64,000 nt of DNA from Alkalihalobacillus pseudalcaliphilus (lineage in GTDB: Bacteria; Bacillota; Bacilli; Bacillales; Bacillaceae_D), in the NCBI GenBank assembly GCA_001038565.1, contig LFJO01000006.1:322261-386260 (forward strand). Direction: 5' to 3'. Shown here in pieces: positions 1-8,638 of this stretch; positions within the stretch are counted from its first letter, which is position 1; each line of letters starts with the position of its first letter. Under the pieces are notes generated by a model. That model was given only the letters and a program-made list of their open reading frames with translations. It was not told the DNA's origin and did not search any database. The position numbers and the translations under genes were made by a program.

Positions 1-4
1 TCAT
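1..4 (-). CDS. start codon of a divergent gene cut by the window edge
   Basis: On the minus strand an AAAGGAG ribosome binding site (about 13-19) sits 7 bases before an ATG at 4-2. A second ATG at 10-8 is too close to that site to be used. A gene therefore probably starts here and runs out of the window to the left, divergent from the LysR regulator at 129. LysR genes are often divergent from their target, so this is a candidate target. Nothing can be said about the product. Confidence 0.4.
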
Positions 5-128
5 AATCATACTCCTTTCATTTCCACCAACTCTTCCTAGTGTTATTGTACGAAACATGAGAGAATAAGAATAATACAAATTTTCAATACAATACAATAA
101 GAAAAACTTATACAGAAAGGAAATCACC

Positions 129-1001
129 ATGAAAATTGATGATTATCGCCTGCTCGTTGCCCTTGAAGAAGCCAAAACCGTACGAGGAGCATCCAAACTT
201 CTGCTTGTTTCACAACCAGCTGTAAGCCAACGTCTTAAAAATATCGAGCAGGAATGGGGAAAAACATTATTCATAAGAACTTCCCAACAACTCCTTATAA
301 CTCCAAGTGGAGAAAAGGTTTTACAGTTCGCCCGAAGCGTTGTCGATCAAGAAAAAAAGGTCGCCCTTTCACTCGCTTCAGAATCAGATGAAGTTGGAGG
401 CACGTTGTCTTTAGGTGTCTCCTCCACTGTAGCTCAACATCTATTACCCGTTCTTTTACAGCGATTCTTCCACTCTTATCCCAAGGTACAACTAGAGCTC
501 ATGAGTGGTCATTCTAGCGATATTATCCATTCCGTTCACCATTTCCATCTTCAAATCATCCGTGGAGAAAAACCACCTATAGGGGATAGCTTTCTATTAC
601 TTAAGGACCCTTTATTTTTAATTGAAAAAAAGTCAAAACCTGAATCGCCAAAACCAATGATAGAATTTCAAACGGACTCTAGCTTTCATTTAATCGTTCA
701 AGAATGGTTAATCAAAAATCCACAATACCTCTCTAAAGCAAAAATAAAAGTCGATCAAATGGAAACCTCCAAGCAGCTCCTTATTAATGGAATTGGTAAA
801 ACTGTCCTGCCCGGACTGGCGATGACAGGTCTAAATGAAGAGGAGTATACGTTTATTCCTTTAGAAAAAAAAGGGGAAACGATCTACCGCGAGACATGGG
901 TTTCATATGATGAACATTCCTTACAACTTCCACAAGTTCAAGCATTCTTAACGATGCTGCAAACGTATAAAAAAGAAGGCTTGAGTTTTGAGCAAGTTTG
1001 A
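129..1001 (+). CDS. LysR family transcriptional regulator
   Basis: The 290-residue product has LysR length and layout. An N-terminal winged helix-turn-helix (about residues 5-62) carries the typical VSQPAVSQRLKNIE recognition-helix region, and a LysR substrate-binding domain follows (from about residue 90). The effector domain is shorter than usual and weakly conserved, so the ligand cannot be guessed. AGAAAGGAAATCACC precedes the ATG. The gene is monocistronic, closed by the hairpin at 1034-1070. It is divergent from a gene starting at the left window edge, the usual arrangement for a LysR regulator and its target. The AT-rich gap between them (about 5-128) should hold both promoters and the binding site. 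Family is clear from sequence; target and inducer are unknown. Confidence 0.88.
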   Translation: MKIDDYRLLVALEEAKTVRGASKLLLVSQPAVSQRLKNIEQEWGKTLFIRTSQQLLITPSGEKVLQFARSVVDQEKKVALSLASESDEVGGTLSLGVSSTVAQHLLPVLLQRFFHSYPKVQLELMSGHSSDIIHSVHHFHLQIIRGEKPPIGDSFLLLKDPLFLIEKKSKPESPKPMIEFQTDSSFHLIVQEWLIKNPQYLSKAKIKVDQMETSKQLLINGIGKTVLPGLAMTGLNEEEYTFIPLEKKGETIYRETWVSYDEHSLQLPQVQAFLTMLQTYKKEGLSFEQV

Positions 1002-1033
1002 ACCATTTCAAGTAAATATCTGATAAACACCTG

Positions 1034-1070
1034 AGAAAAAACGCCTGGAAAAATCCTAAGCGTTTTTTCT
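1034..1070. terminator. bidirectional intrinsic terminator
   Basis: A perfect 11-bp inverted repeat AGAAAAAACGC / GCGTTTTTTCT has a 15-base loop. It gives a U-run in both directions, so it can end the LysR gene (plus strand) and the Nudix gene (minus strand), which converge here. Confidence 0.85.
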
Positions 1071-1097
1071 GCGAATACAGTATTGATGAAAGTATGG

Positions 1098-1534
1098 CTA
1101 CTTTTGAGAAAGAGGAAGACTATCAGTTAGAATTTTTTCCTTAATCAAATTCACTTGCTCAATCATATGACCTATGTTACCTTCACCAGCATAGACGGAC
1201 ATATCGAAAAAGTCTTGATTCAAATCAGACCAGTATAATATCTGTTCATCACCTGAAACCGTTACTTCATTATTTAAACGTCCAACATAAACTTCGACAT
1301 AACATTGATGAAAATAGTATCTAAAATCCATTAAATGATGGAGGGTGATATTTGTTTTAGATATACCTGTTTCCTCAAAGAGTTCCCGGTAAGCAGCTTC
1401 TAATCCATCCTCTCCATGTTCAATTTTCCCACCAACTAGATTACTCAAGCCTTTATATGGATTCTTTATTCGCTGCACATTAACAATTCCGTCATACCCT
1501 TGTTGCAAACCATTAAAACGTTATACCCTTGCAC
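1098..1534 (-). pseudogene. Nudix hydrolase gene with an apparent frameshift near its 5' end
   Basis: The main frame (1098-1508, TTG start at best) holds a full Nudix box, GX5EX7REUXEEXGU, as GKIEHGE...RELFEETGI. Its first ~11 residues look unlike the family. In the next frame, a GTG at 1534, preceded by an AAGGGG ribosome site, reads VQGYNVLMVCNKGMTELLMC. This is the hydrophobic beta strand and 'LLMC' that normally lead into 'xRxKNPYKGLxNLVGGKIE'. Adding one base at about 1472-1476 joins the two frames into a normal Nudix N-terminus. The gene lies 23 bp downstream of the thioesterase at 1558-2013, probably in the same transcript. Family function would be hydrolysis of nucleoside diphosphate derivatives (8-oxo-dGTPase or similar). 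This may be a real mutation or a sequencing error; a TTG start could still give a truncated protein. Confidence 0.75.
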
Positions 1535-1557
1535 TCCTTTACCCCTTCTTTCTCCCA

Positions 1558-2013
1558 TTATTCCTTAGGTAATATAGACATCGTGCACCGTGAAACACAG
1601 ACTAATCGCTCTTGCTCATCTGTTATCTTAATATCCCAAACCATCGTTGATCGACCTTTATGTAGAGGAATTGCCGTTGCTGTTACGATTCCATCCTTTT
1701 TACTTCTGAGATGATTCGCATTGATTTCAAGTCCAACGGGATTAAATTTCGTTAAATCAATTTGGATAGCCGTTGCCACACTGGCCGCTGTTTCCGCCAA
1801 AGCAACCGAAGCTCCTCCATGTAAAATCCCTGCCGGTTGGTGTGTTTTAGGTCCTACGGGCATCGTCATCACTAAGCGATCAAAGCTAATTTCTGTGAAA
1901 GACATTTCAAGTACTTGAGCTAATGTCTCTTTTTTAAGCTGATACATAAATGCAAGAAAACCCTCTTCACTTGATAAGCCATGGAAATCTAGTACCTCTT
2001 GTGCAATTTTCAA
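1558..2013 (-). CDS. PaaI/YuxO-type hotdog-fold acyl-CoA thioesterase
   Basis: The 151-residue product is a single hotdog domain. It shows the PaaI-family signature GILHGGASVALAETAAS near residues 62-78, with HGG and the catalytic acid in the LAE segment. The family hydrolyses acyl-CoA thioesters, often aromatic ones (phenylacetyl-CoA, DHNA-CoA in menaquinone synthesis). The start is a TTG at 2013 with AAGGAGG 7-8 bases upstream. About 25 extra N-terminal residues relative to the shortest homologues form an amphipathic helix. The Nudix gene follows after 23 bp. The actual substrate cannot be read from the sequence. Confidence 0.82.
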   Translation of the reverse strand: MKIAQEVLDFHGLSSEEGFLAFMYQLKKETLAQVLEMSFTEISFDRLVMTMPVGPKTHQPAGILHGGASVALAETAASVATAIQIDLTKFNPVGLEINANHLRSKKDGIVTATAIPLHKGRSTMVWDIKITDEQERLVCVSRCTMSILPKE

Positions 2014-2072
2014 ACAAACCCCTCCTTATTGATGTGGTATTTATGAATTCCCTATTGCAACAGGATTTCCTC

Positions 2073-2283
2073 TTTTTGTGTGAAAGTTACCCTAAAGGCG
2101 ATGTGCTCTTCTCCGAAGATCGCTCCGGAATGGGGGCACTCTTTCCGCAGGCGGGCGCTGAGCTAACTTGCTTACGCAAGTTAGCTCAGCCTGCCCTTTC
2201 CTCCTGCAGGAGTCGGCCCCCATTCCCTCCGCTAGGGTTCGTACTTACCCATTAATTAGAGCACTTCTCACACAAAAAATCGT
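2073..2283. repeat. ~210-bp imperfect palindromic element
   Basis: The core is a perfect 15-bp hairpin GCTGAGCTAACTTGC / GCAAGTTAGCTCAGC with a 4-base loop (2157-2190). Outward, further paired blocks occur in the right order: a GAATGGGGGC block and GCCCCCATTC, a GTGCTCT block and AGAGCAC, and an outer TTTTTGTGTGA with TCACACAAAAAA. The element is richer in G+C than its surroundings and has no coding capacity. It looks like a genome-dispersed palindromic (MITE- or BIME-like) repeat; copy number cannot be judged from one window. It fills most of the gap between the thioesterase and the TerC remnant. The remaining 2284-2490 shows nothing recognisable. Confidence 0.65.
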
Positions 2284-2490
2284 ATGAAAAGAACAAGAAT
2301 CAAAATCAAATCGAGAGTATAGTTCCAATTAGGATGCCTAATTTCAAATTGCATGAAGAGCCACCTGTTAAAGAGCAAAACCCTACTTTTTGGTATAAAT
2401 AAAACTGGGAAAAAAGCCTCTTAAGGACAGTCTATATGACTTATATGAATGAGCATGAGCACGTGGAATTTTTATGAACAAACCAAATCC

Positions 2491-2814
2491 CTAACTGAAT
2501 TCAATTAAAAAACCGGATAAATCAAGGTTTATCACGGCTACTTTTATTATTTTATTAAAGGTTTTGTACGTGCTTGCTCTGCGACATTCGAACTTCATCT
2601 TTTGTAGGAGAATGAGAAAGGTTCGATGTTGCCAAATATGGACTAAGTAGGAAATTAAGAAAAGTGACGCGAATCGGAATACAAACGCACCAGCTAATCC
2701 ATAAAATAAAGCTTTTTTCCTTTGTTTATCTGGTAAATGTTTCACAATTGTCGTAATAACTAAAGCATGATCGGCTGCTAAAATACCTTCAAGAGCAACA
2801 AGAATTAACAACAC
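2491..2814 (-). pseudogene. remnant of a TerC/YkoY family membrane protein gene
   Basis: The first ~60 codons (about 2640-2814) match the start of the TerC core. LEGILAADHALVITTIVKHL then KQRKKALFYGLAGAFVFRF contains the conserved metal-site-type acidic residues seen as LEGLLSADNALVLA in intact relatives. After YLVHIW the similarity stops, and the remaining ~45 codons do not resemble a membrane protein. Upstream a TGA closes the frame a few codons before the GTG, so the normal N-terminal segment is missing too. Intact TerC/YkoY proteins have about 7-9 membrane segments and are linked to manganese export. This piece is deleted at both ends and is most likely nonfunctional. Confidence 0.7.
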
Positions 2815-2904
2815 CCAATATCAATTAGTAGATTTCTAGTTTTTCCAAAATTATATGAATACATGGTGAACATAGGAAAACTTGGGCACTGTGACTGACT
2901 CCGC

Positions 2905-3687
2905 TTATTTCCCGACAAACTTTGGTTGACGTTTCTCTATAAATGCCTGAATGCCTTCTCGGTGATCCATTGTCCCTCTCATAAGCATTTGCGTCGCATT
3001 TTCTTTTTGTATGACCTCATCAAAAGAAGCATCGAAGGACTCATGGATAAGCTGTTTTGAATAAGTAAAGGCTTGCGTTGGTCCATTTGAAATCTCTAAA
3101 GCTAATTCAAAAGCACGTTCAAACATTTGCTCTTGCTTCAAGACCTCACTGACAAGCCCTTCCTTTTTTGCCTCTTCAGCATTCAAGTTTACACCTCTTA
3201 TCATCCACTCTTTTGCCTTAAGTTCTCCGACAATTCTAGGCAAATGATAATGCAACCCTAAATCAGGTACTAAGGCGATATTTTTAAATGATAAGACAAA
3301 ACGACTTTTTTCCTCAGCTAAAATCAAGTCAGATGCTAAAGCCAAACTAATCCCCGCTCCCGCTATATAACCATGAACAACAGCGATGATAACTTTTTTC
3401 ATTTTTCTCATGTAAGAAACAATGCCGGTGAAATCATCAATAAGTTGTTTCGTCTCAAGTGGACTCAAGCTATCGTTGGCCATCATTTTGATATCACCAC
3501 CTGCACAAAATGAGTTCCCTTTTCCTGCTAATACAATGACTTTTATTGAGTCGTCTTCTTCTAGTTCTTTGAACGTATTGGTTAACCCCTTTATTAATTG
3601 ATGACCAATTGCATTCAGAGATTTTGGCTCGTTTAAATATACAATAGCAATCGCTTCTTTTCTTTCTACAATTACACTCTCACTCAT
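2905..3687 (-). CDS. enoyl-CoA hydratase/isomerase family protein
   Basis: The 260-residue product is a complete crotonase-fold protein. Oxyanion-hole segments are visible at SFCAGGDIKMM (about residues 60-70) and GYIAGAGISLALASD (about 105-119). The region after them reads LVPDLGLHYHLPRIVG: an aspartate stands where classical enoyl-CoA hydratases have the second catalytic glutamate. This resembles enoyl-CoA isomerases and PaaG-like members. It acts on CoA thioesters, in fatty acid or aromatic acid beta-oxidation. A GGGGGA ribosome site precedes the ATG. The gene stands alone, with no acyl-CoA dehydrogenase or thiolase nearby, so pathway and exact reaction stay open. Confidence 0.88.
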   Translation of the reverse strand: MSESVIVERKEAIAIVYLNEPKSLNAIGHQLIKGLTNTFKELEEDDSIKVIVLAGKGNSFCAGGDIKMMANDSLSPLETKQLIDDFTGIVSYMRKMKKVIIAVVHGYIAGAGISLALASDLILAEEKSRFVLSFKNIALVPDLGLHYHLPRIVGELKAKEWMIRGVNLNAEEAKKEGLVSEVLKQEQMFERAFELALEISNGPTQAFTYSKQLIHESFDASFDEVIQKENATQMLMRGTMDHREGIQAFIEKRQPKFVGK

Positions 3688-4064
3688 GATATATCCCCCA
3701 TTTCTTTTCTATCCGACCCAACAGACAGAACGGTCTTTTTAATAGTTTCAACATTTATTATAGAAATTCCTGCTTTTTTGTATGGAAGTTGCTTAGGGAT
3801 GATAGTTTGTGCCTTGAAGTTAGTTGGGTATCCATCTTAACAGGACAATGCCCCTTTATGAGCGTGCGACTCTGGTGATGGAGTTGCAACAGTGCCAGAT
3901 TTTTAAATAGTCGCTACTACTTTCATATTTGTTCATGGCGTTGAGGGATTAAGCTCTATAATATTCGTTTTGAAAAAAAGTGACTTATGGGCGATATTAT
4001 GCAGGAAAATAAAAAATAACAAGGAATACTATGATTTGTATGCATACAGGGAGGTGCGAATTTT
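3688..4064. other. intergenic stretch, no recognised feature
   Basis: The 377 bases between the enoyl-CoA hydratase start and the small membrane protein should hold both promoters. No convincing hairpin, repeat or gene was seen. Confidence 0.4.
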
Positions 4065-4232
4065 TTGAGTAAAGTCGGTCTATATTTAATTTTATTAGTT
4101 TTCTTATCATTTTTAATTTTTATGATAATAGGAACATATTTTGATACTAATGATACATATCTTTCATTTATTCTAACAGTCATTGCTATACACTTTATCG
4201 TGAGCTATGTATTAGATAATAATAAGAAATAA
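4065..4232 (+). CDS. small two-helix membrane protein, 55 residues
   Basis: A TTG start at 4065 follows GGGAGGTG by 9 bases and opens a 55-codon frame ending in TAA at 4230. The product is almost entirely two hydrophobic helices, roughly residues 4-24 (LYLILLVFLSFLIFMIIG) and 30-48, joined by a short polar YFDTNDTY loop and ending in a basic tail (DNNKK). This is a typical layout for small Bacillus membrane proteins. No family was recognised. Support is the good ribosome site, the membrane-like composition and the clean stop; the reverse-strand frame over the same bases looks like its shadow. Confidence 0.55.
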   Translation: MSKVGLYLILLVFLSFLIFMIIGTYFDTNDTYLSFILTVIAIHFIVSYVLDNNKK

Positions 4233-4397
4233 AATAATCTATTCTCACATCACAGAAAACTTTAGGTAAGAGCTTACTATTTAGGTTAGCATTTTTCAAT
4301 TATCATTCTTCCTCACTTCCATACGAGTTGTAACATTAGCAAGAAATCGTTATGCTTTGAGAGAAGTTAATTGAACAATAAAGAAAGGGGCATTAAA

Positions 4398-4817
4398 ATG
4401 TATAAGCCAAAAACAAAAGAAACAGACCGTAGTGTTGTTGAGTTTATTGAATCTGTTGAGAGCCCTAAAAAACAAGCGGATGCATTTAAGTTACTAGAAA
4501 TGTATGAAGAAGTATCTGGTTTTGAAGCGAAAATGTGGGGGCCGAGTATTATCGGTTTTGGTTCTTATCACTACCGCTATGAATCAGGCCATGAGGGCGA
4601 TGCTCCTCTTGCTGGTTTCTCACCTAGAAAAGCCAAGATTAGTCTTTACTTTGCACCCGATGATCCAAATCGAGAGCCTTTATTGGCAGAATTAGGAAAA
4701 CATACAACAGGAAAATCATGTGTATATATTAATAAACTAGCAGACGTAAATCCTGATGTTATCAAAAAACTCATTTCATCTACAATAGAACACATGAAAA
4801 AAAAGTATCCTAATTAA
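4398..4817 (+). CDS. DUF1801 (YdhG-like) domain protein
   Basis: A 139-residue product from ATG 4398, chosen because GAAAGGGG lies 7 bases upstream; the in-frame TTG at 4371 has no such site. The sequence follows the DUF1801 pattern: an N-terminal helical part with SVVEFIESVESPKKQADAF, then MWGPSIIGFGSYHYRYESG and GFSPRKAKISLYF, ending in a helix with the motif DVNPDVIKKLI. These are small iron-chaperone-fold (frataxin-like) proteins of unknown role, common in Bacillus. The gene is monocistronic between two unrelated genes. Confidence 0.82.
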   Translation: MYKPKTKETDRSVVEFIESVESPKKQADAFKLLEMYEEVSGFEAKMWGPSIIGFGSYHYRYESGHEGDAPLAGFSPRKAKISLYFAPDDPNREPLLAELGKHTTGKSCVYINKLADVNPDVIKKLISSTIEHMKKKYPN

Positions 4818-4936
4818 CGATTCTCACTTTGTTTCTACTCATTATCTCTTCAAGGTAATTTCATAGGCATGAAACCAGACAATTCAACGAACACTATGTA
4901 TAATAACCACTATCTTGTTTTTTAGGAGTTGACGTT

Positions 4937-5653
4937 ATGCAAGACTTACGAGGTAAAACAGCCCTTATAACTGGTGCTGGAAGAGGAATTGGACGAGCAA
5001 CAGCTCTCGCACTTGCTGCTGAAGGTATTCATATTGGACTTATTGGACGAACTATGGAAAAACTTGAGAAAGTGGCAGAAGAGCTTAATCAATATGACAT
5101 TAACGTATCTGCAGCTGCTGCAGATGTTAGCGATTTAGCAGCTATGGAAGCTGCTTTCAGCCATATTAGAAATGACCTAGGTACAATTGATATTTTAATT
5201 AATAATGCCGGAATTGCTAAATTCGGAGGTTTCTTAGACCTATCTCCTGAAGAATGGCAGAGCATTATCGATGTTAACTTAAAAGGGGTTTATAATGCGA
5301 CTCGACTCGCTTTACCAGAAATGCTCGATAAAAAATCTGGCGATATTATTAACATTAGTTCAACGGCTGGTACAAAGGGAGCTCCTGTAACAAGTGCGTA
5401 CAGTGCTTCTAAGTTTGCTGTAATGGGTTTAACGGAATCATTAATGCTAGAAGTTCGTAAACATAATGTACGAGTCTCTGCACTAACCCCAAGTACTGTC
5501 TCAACAGATTTAGCCTTTGAAAATAACCTAACAGACGGTAACCCAGAAAAAGCCATGCAACCTGAAGACTTAGCCGAGTTAATCGTAGCTCAATTAAAGC
5601 TTCATCCACGCGTATTCCTGAAAACCGCTGGATTGTGGGCGACGAATCCATAA
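4937..5653 (+). CDS. SDR family oxidoreductase (FabG-like)
   Basis: The 238-residue product is a classical short-chain dehydrogenase/reductase. It has the cofactor motif TGAGRGIG at residues 12-19, the NNAG motif near residue 91, a catalytic serine in INISSTAG, and the YxxxK pair in [13 protein letters not shown] basic residue after the glycine motif and an arginine at the end of beta-2 (IGRT) suggest NADP(H). It resembles Bacillus 3-ketoacyl reductases of the YvaG/FabG type; the substrate is unknown. TAGGAG precedes the ATG, and the hairpin at 5671-5706 ends the single-gene unit. Confidence 0.88.
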   Translation: MQDLRGKTALITGAGRGIGRATALALAAEGIHIGLIGRTMEKLEKVAEELNQYDINVSAAAADVSDLAAMEAAFSHIRNDLGTIDILINNAGIAKFGGFLDLSPEEWQSIIDVNLKGVYNATRLALPEMLDKKSGDIINISSTAGTKGAPVTSAYSASKFAVMGLTESLMLEVRKHNVRVSALTPSTVSTDLAFENNLTDGNPEKAMQPEDLAELIVAQLKLHPRVFLKTAGLWATNP

Positions 5654-5670
5654 TAAAGTACTAAAATCCT

Positions 5671-5706
5671 AGCCTGACTCTCTAAGATGGAGGATCAGGC
5701 TTTTTC
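5671..5706 (+). terminator. intrinsic terminator after the SDR gene
   Basis: AGCCTGA at 5671 pairs with TCAGGCT ending at 5701, and TTTTT follows directly. It lies 18 bases after the SDR stop. Confidence 0.8.
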
Positions 5707-6070
5707 ATGAGCGTGACACTACTTGACCTACTCGTTTAAGGATTCATTCAGGACTTTGACCGATTTAACGACCATTTAAGCTCTTCCATACTTATTTTCT
5801 TTGTCCTCATACACTTTTGACTACAACTCCCTCCCTCACTTCACAACACCTTATGTTGTTGCCTTCACACTCCTTTAACTACTAATCCCCATACTTGACA
5901 CCTCTCCTCTTATACCCTTCGCCTTTCTTTGTTCAACTAATAATCAACATTATTCCCCGTCATAGATAATTTTGTAAAATAACAAAATGTCGAACAATTC
6001 TATTTACTTCGCTCTCCGAAATGTTTATGATGTTTTTATCCTATAATAAAATATCTAAGGAGGCTTTATC
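5707..6070. other. intergenic region upstream of the S9 peptidase gene
   Basis: This is AT-rich with no coding signs. An inverted repeat ATTTTGT / ACAAAAT at 5969-5988 and a TATAAT-like -10 about 30 bases before the peptidase start are the only regulatory candidates. The repeat could be an operator, but no cognate regulator is visible. Confidence 0.35.
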
Positions 6071-8065
6071 ATGTCAAAACGCCCTATCACTATTGAAGAT
6101 TTATGTAAACTGACCTTTGTAGGAAATCCAGTAGTTTCTCCCAAAAAAGATAAAATCGTCTATGTGCGCACAGTCGTTGACCAAGAAAAAGACGGCTATG
6201 CTTCCTCGCTCTATTTAGTAGACTTAGAAGGGAACGAGATCCCATTAACTACATATTTTTCAAAAGATACCTTAATTAAAGATACGAGTCCAAAGTGGTC
6301 TCCAGATGGGCAATCAGTGGCTTTCCTCTCTAATCGTACGGGCAAGAATCAAGTATGGAAAATTTCCACTTTAGGCGGTGAAGCCATTGCTTTAACCGAT
6401 GTTGACCAAGGTATATCTAACTTTGAGTTCTCACCAGATGGACAATCACTCGCTTTAACGATTTCTGGGGAGTGGCCAAATGAGGACAAAAAGGAAGATC
6501 AGAAAGAAGAAAGTGACGTCAAAGTCATTACAAGACTTCGTTATAAAGCGGATGGAGTAGGCATCCTTAGTGATAAGCGGAATCACATTTATCTCTATGA
6601 CCTCAAACAAAATAGCTATACAAAACTAACAGAAGGTGAGTATGACTTTTCACAGCCACGTTTCTCTAGTAATGGTACTGGCTTGTTTTATGTGGCTACA
6701 AAAGCGGCAGATAAAGAGTGGGGTTACCTCCCTTCTATTTGGTATTATGATCTATCAACGAAAACAGAAAAAAATCTATATGAAGGTAAAGGAACAACAG
6801 CTGCCCCTTCTGTTTCACCAGACGGGAAGTGGCTAGCTTTTATTGGTCATACTCGTGGTGAGAGAAGCCAAGGTAACAATGAAGTTCTTCTCCTTTCATT
6901 AGAAACTGGTAAACTATCAAGGTTAACAAAAGACTTTGATTATACGGTAGGTAATCTTGTCGGCATTGATGCCCGTTATGACTCGGGGGACTTCCGATTA
7001 ATTTGGGATGAAACAAGTGAAGGTATATATTTTAGTGCAACGATTGGTGGCGACTGTTTATTATTTAAAGTCGATTTACACGGGCACGTATCTAAACCAC
7101 TTACTCCAGCACCAGCTTCTATCACCTCGTTTGATCTTATCAATCAAAAAATAGCAATTGCTGTTATCGAGACGCCGACTGAGACTGGTAAACTTGTAAA
7201 AATCAACCTTGAATCGCAAACCCTTGAACAAAATTTGAGCCATTGGAATCAAACATTTTTTGAAGAAGTATTTATAAGCGAACCAGAACCATTCACTTAT
7301 CAAAGTACAGATGAAAAGGAAATAGAGGGGTGGCTTCTTAAACCGTATGGATTTAAGGCAGGAAAAAAATACCCTCTCATCTTACAGATACATGGTGGTC
7401 CAGCAACAGCATATGGTAACGGTTTACATCATGAGATGCAAGTCATGGCAGCAAAAGGGTATCTCGTCCTTTATACAAATCCTCGTGGTAGTCAAGGCTA
7501 CGGCCATGACTTCGTTAATGCCGTTATTGGTGATTACGGCGGTATGGACTATGCTGATATTATCGCTGGACTTGATTATGCCCTCGAACATTACAATTTT
7601 ATTGATAAAGAACAATTATTCGTAACTGGAGGAAGCTATGGAGGTTATATGACTAATGTCATCGTGACACGTACGAATCGTTTCAAAGCGGCTGTTACCC
7701 AACGTAGTATTTGTAACTGGCATAGCTTTTACGGAACAAGTGACATCGGTTTCTTCTTTACTGAATGGCAGCATGGACATGCCGACCTATGGAATGATTA
7801 TGAACGTTTAATAAAATTATCGCCGCTCCATTATGCTCGTAATGTCAAAACACCGATACTCATTTTACACAGCGAACAAGATTTACGCTGTCCAATGGAA
7901 CAGGCGGAGCAGTGGTATATTGCCTTAAAACGACTTGGTGTCGAAACGAAATTTGTCCGCTTTCCAGATGAAAACCATGACTTATCTCGCTCCGGCAAAC
8001 CGAAACACCGTTTAAAAAGGTTAGAACACTTGATTGGGTGGTTTTTGGACCGCACGGCTAACTAA
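6071..8065 (+). CDS. S9 family prolyl oligopeptidase-type peptidase (YuxL-like)
   Basis: The 664-residue product has the two-domain acylaminoacyl-peptidase layout. An N-terminal beta-propeller (about 1-400) has repeated WSPDG, FSPDG and VSPDG blades, and a C-terminal alpha/beta hydrolase follows. The catalytic serine is S522 in GGSYGGYMTN, with aspartate D604 in HSEQDLRCP and histidine H636 in DENHDLSR. There is no signal peptide, so it is cytosolic. The family removes N-acylated amino acids or cleaves short peptides; B. subtilis YuxL has almost the same length. AAGGAGG lies upstream of the ATG, and a strong bidirectional terminator follows. Family assignment is firm; the peptide substrate is not known. 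Confidence 0.93.
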   Translation: MSKRPITIEDLCKLTFVGNPVVSPKKDKIVYVRTVVDQEKDGYASSLYLVDLEGNEIPLTTYFSKDTLIKDTSPKWSPDGQSVAFLSNRTGKNQVWKISTLGGEAIALTDVDQGISNFEFSPDGQSLALTISGEWPNEDKKEDQKEESDVKVITRLRYKADGVGILSDKRNHIYLYDLKQNSYTKLTEGEYDFSQPRFSSNGTGLFYVATKAADKEWGYLPSIWYYDLSTKTEKNLYEGKGTTAAPSVSPDGKWLAFIGHTRGERSQGNNEVLLLSLETGKLSRLTKDFDYTVGNLVGIDARYDSGDFRLIWDETSEGIYFSATIGGDCLLFKVDLHGHVSKPLTPAPASITSFDLINQKIAIAVIETPTETGKLVKINLESQTLEQNLSHWNQTFFEEVFISEPEPFTYQSTDEKEIEGWLLKPYGFKAGKKYPLILQIHGGPATAYGNGLHHEMQVMAAKGYLVLYTNPRGSQGYGHDFVNAVIGDYGGMDYADIIAGLDYALEHYNFIDKEQLFVTGGSYGGYMTNVIVTRTNRFKAAVTQRSICNWHSFYGTSDIGFFFTEWQHGHADLWNDYERLIKLSPLHYARNVKTPILILHSEQDLRCPMEQAEQWYIALKRLGVETKFVRFPDENHDLSRSGKPKHRLKRLEHLIGWFLDRTAN

Positions 8066-8069
8066 GCAA

Positions 8070-8113
8070 AAAAACCGCTAATTTTAAAGCAACATTCAAA
8101 ATTAGCGGTTTTT
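8070..8113. terminator. strong bidirectional terminator
   Basis: A perfect 16-bp inverted repeat AAAAACCGCTAATTTT / AAAATTAGCGGTTTTT with a 12-base loop lies between the convergent S9 peptidase and DUF4181 genes and serves both. Confidence 0.92.
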
Positions 8114-8119
8114 ATACTA

Positions 8120-8551
8120 TTAATAAAAGCGCCAAAAACTTGTTAGCAAAAGTGAACCTATTATGACTAACAAAAATAATAATCTACATAATGTAAAGAG
8201 AGCTTCATTCCGATTAGACGTATATCTCCACTCGATCCGTGCTCTGAAACCTTCAATGACAATAATAAAGAGAGCAAAAATGAACAAAGGCTCAACCGTC
8301 CACATTTGCTCATCCTCTCCCAATGAAATGTTTAGAACTAATACAAAAAGCATGGAGATTATAAAAAATACTCTAATTCTAGATTCAATCTTCTTATGTT
8401 TTTCATTCACATGCTTCTCAGAAAAAAAGCCTCTCTCTACTCTGAGCCATTTCTTCATAAGCCAATGAAAAACATACATTAATACGAGCGATCCCACGAT
8501 TACGATAAAAAGCTCTGTCAAAAACATGAATTCTTCCTTCATTCCATCCAC
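8120..8551 (-). CDS. DUF4181 membrane protein
   Basis: The product has up to 143 residues and about four transmembrane helices (near residues 10-30, 60-78, 85-100, 118-138). Between helices 1 and 2 is the motif WLRVERGFFSEKHVNEKHKK, characteristic of Bacillus DUF4181 proteins. Function is unknown. Two starts are possible: ATG at 8551 with a modest AAGGA, or the ATG nine codons later, preceded by AAGGAAG. The gene stands alone, convergent with the peptidase gene. Confidence 0.78.
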   Translation of the reverse strand: MDGMKEEFMFLTELFIVIVGSLVLMYVFHWLMKKWLRVERGFFSEKHVNEKHKKIESRIRVFFIISMLFVLVLNISLGEDEQMWTVEPLFIFALFIIVIEGFRARIEWRYTSNRNEALFTLCRLLFLLVIIGSLLLTSFWRFY

Positions 8552-8638
8552 CGAAATCCTTATATATTAACATGATGATATAATTATCTTCTTATATCGT
8601 TCAAAGCTTTCATTCTACAATATCCACCAACATGTAAT

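Noticed and set aside
2341..2409. 22-codon plus-strand frame ending PTFWYK
   Set aside because: Too short, no ribosome site, next to degraded sequence.
3956..4183. 75-codon minus-strand frame
   Set aside because: It is antisense to the small membrane protein frame, which has a far better ribosome site and a typical composition.
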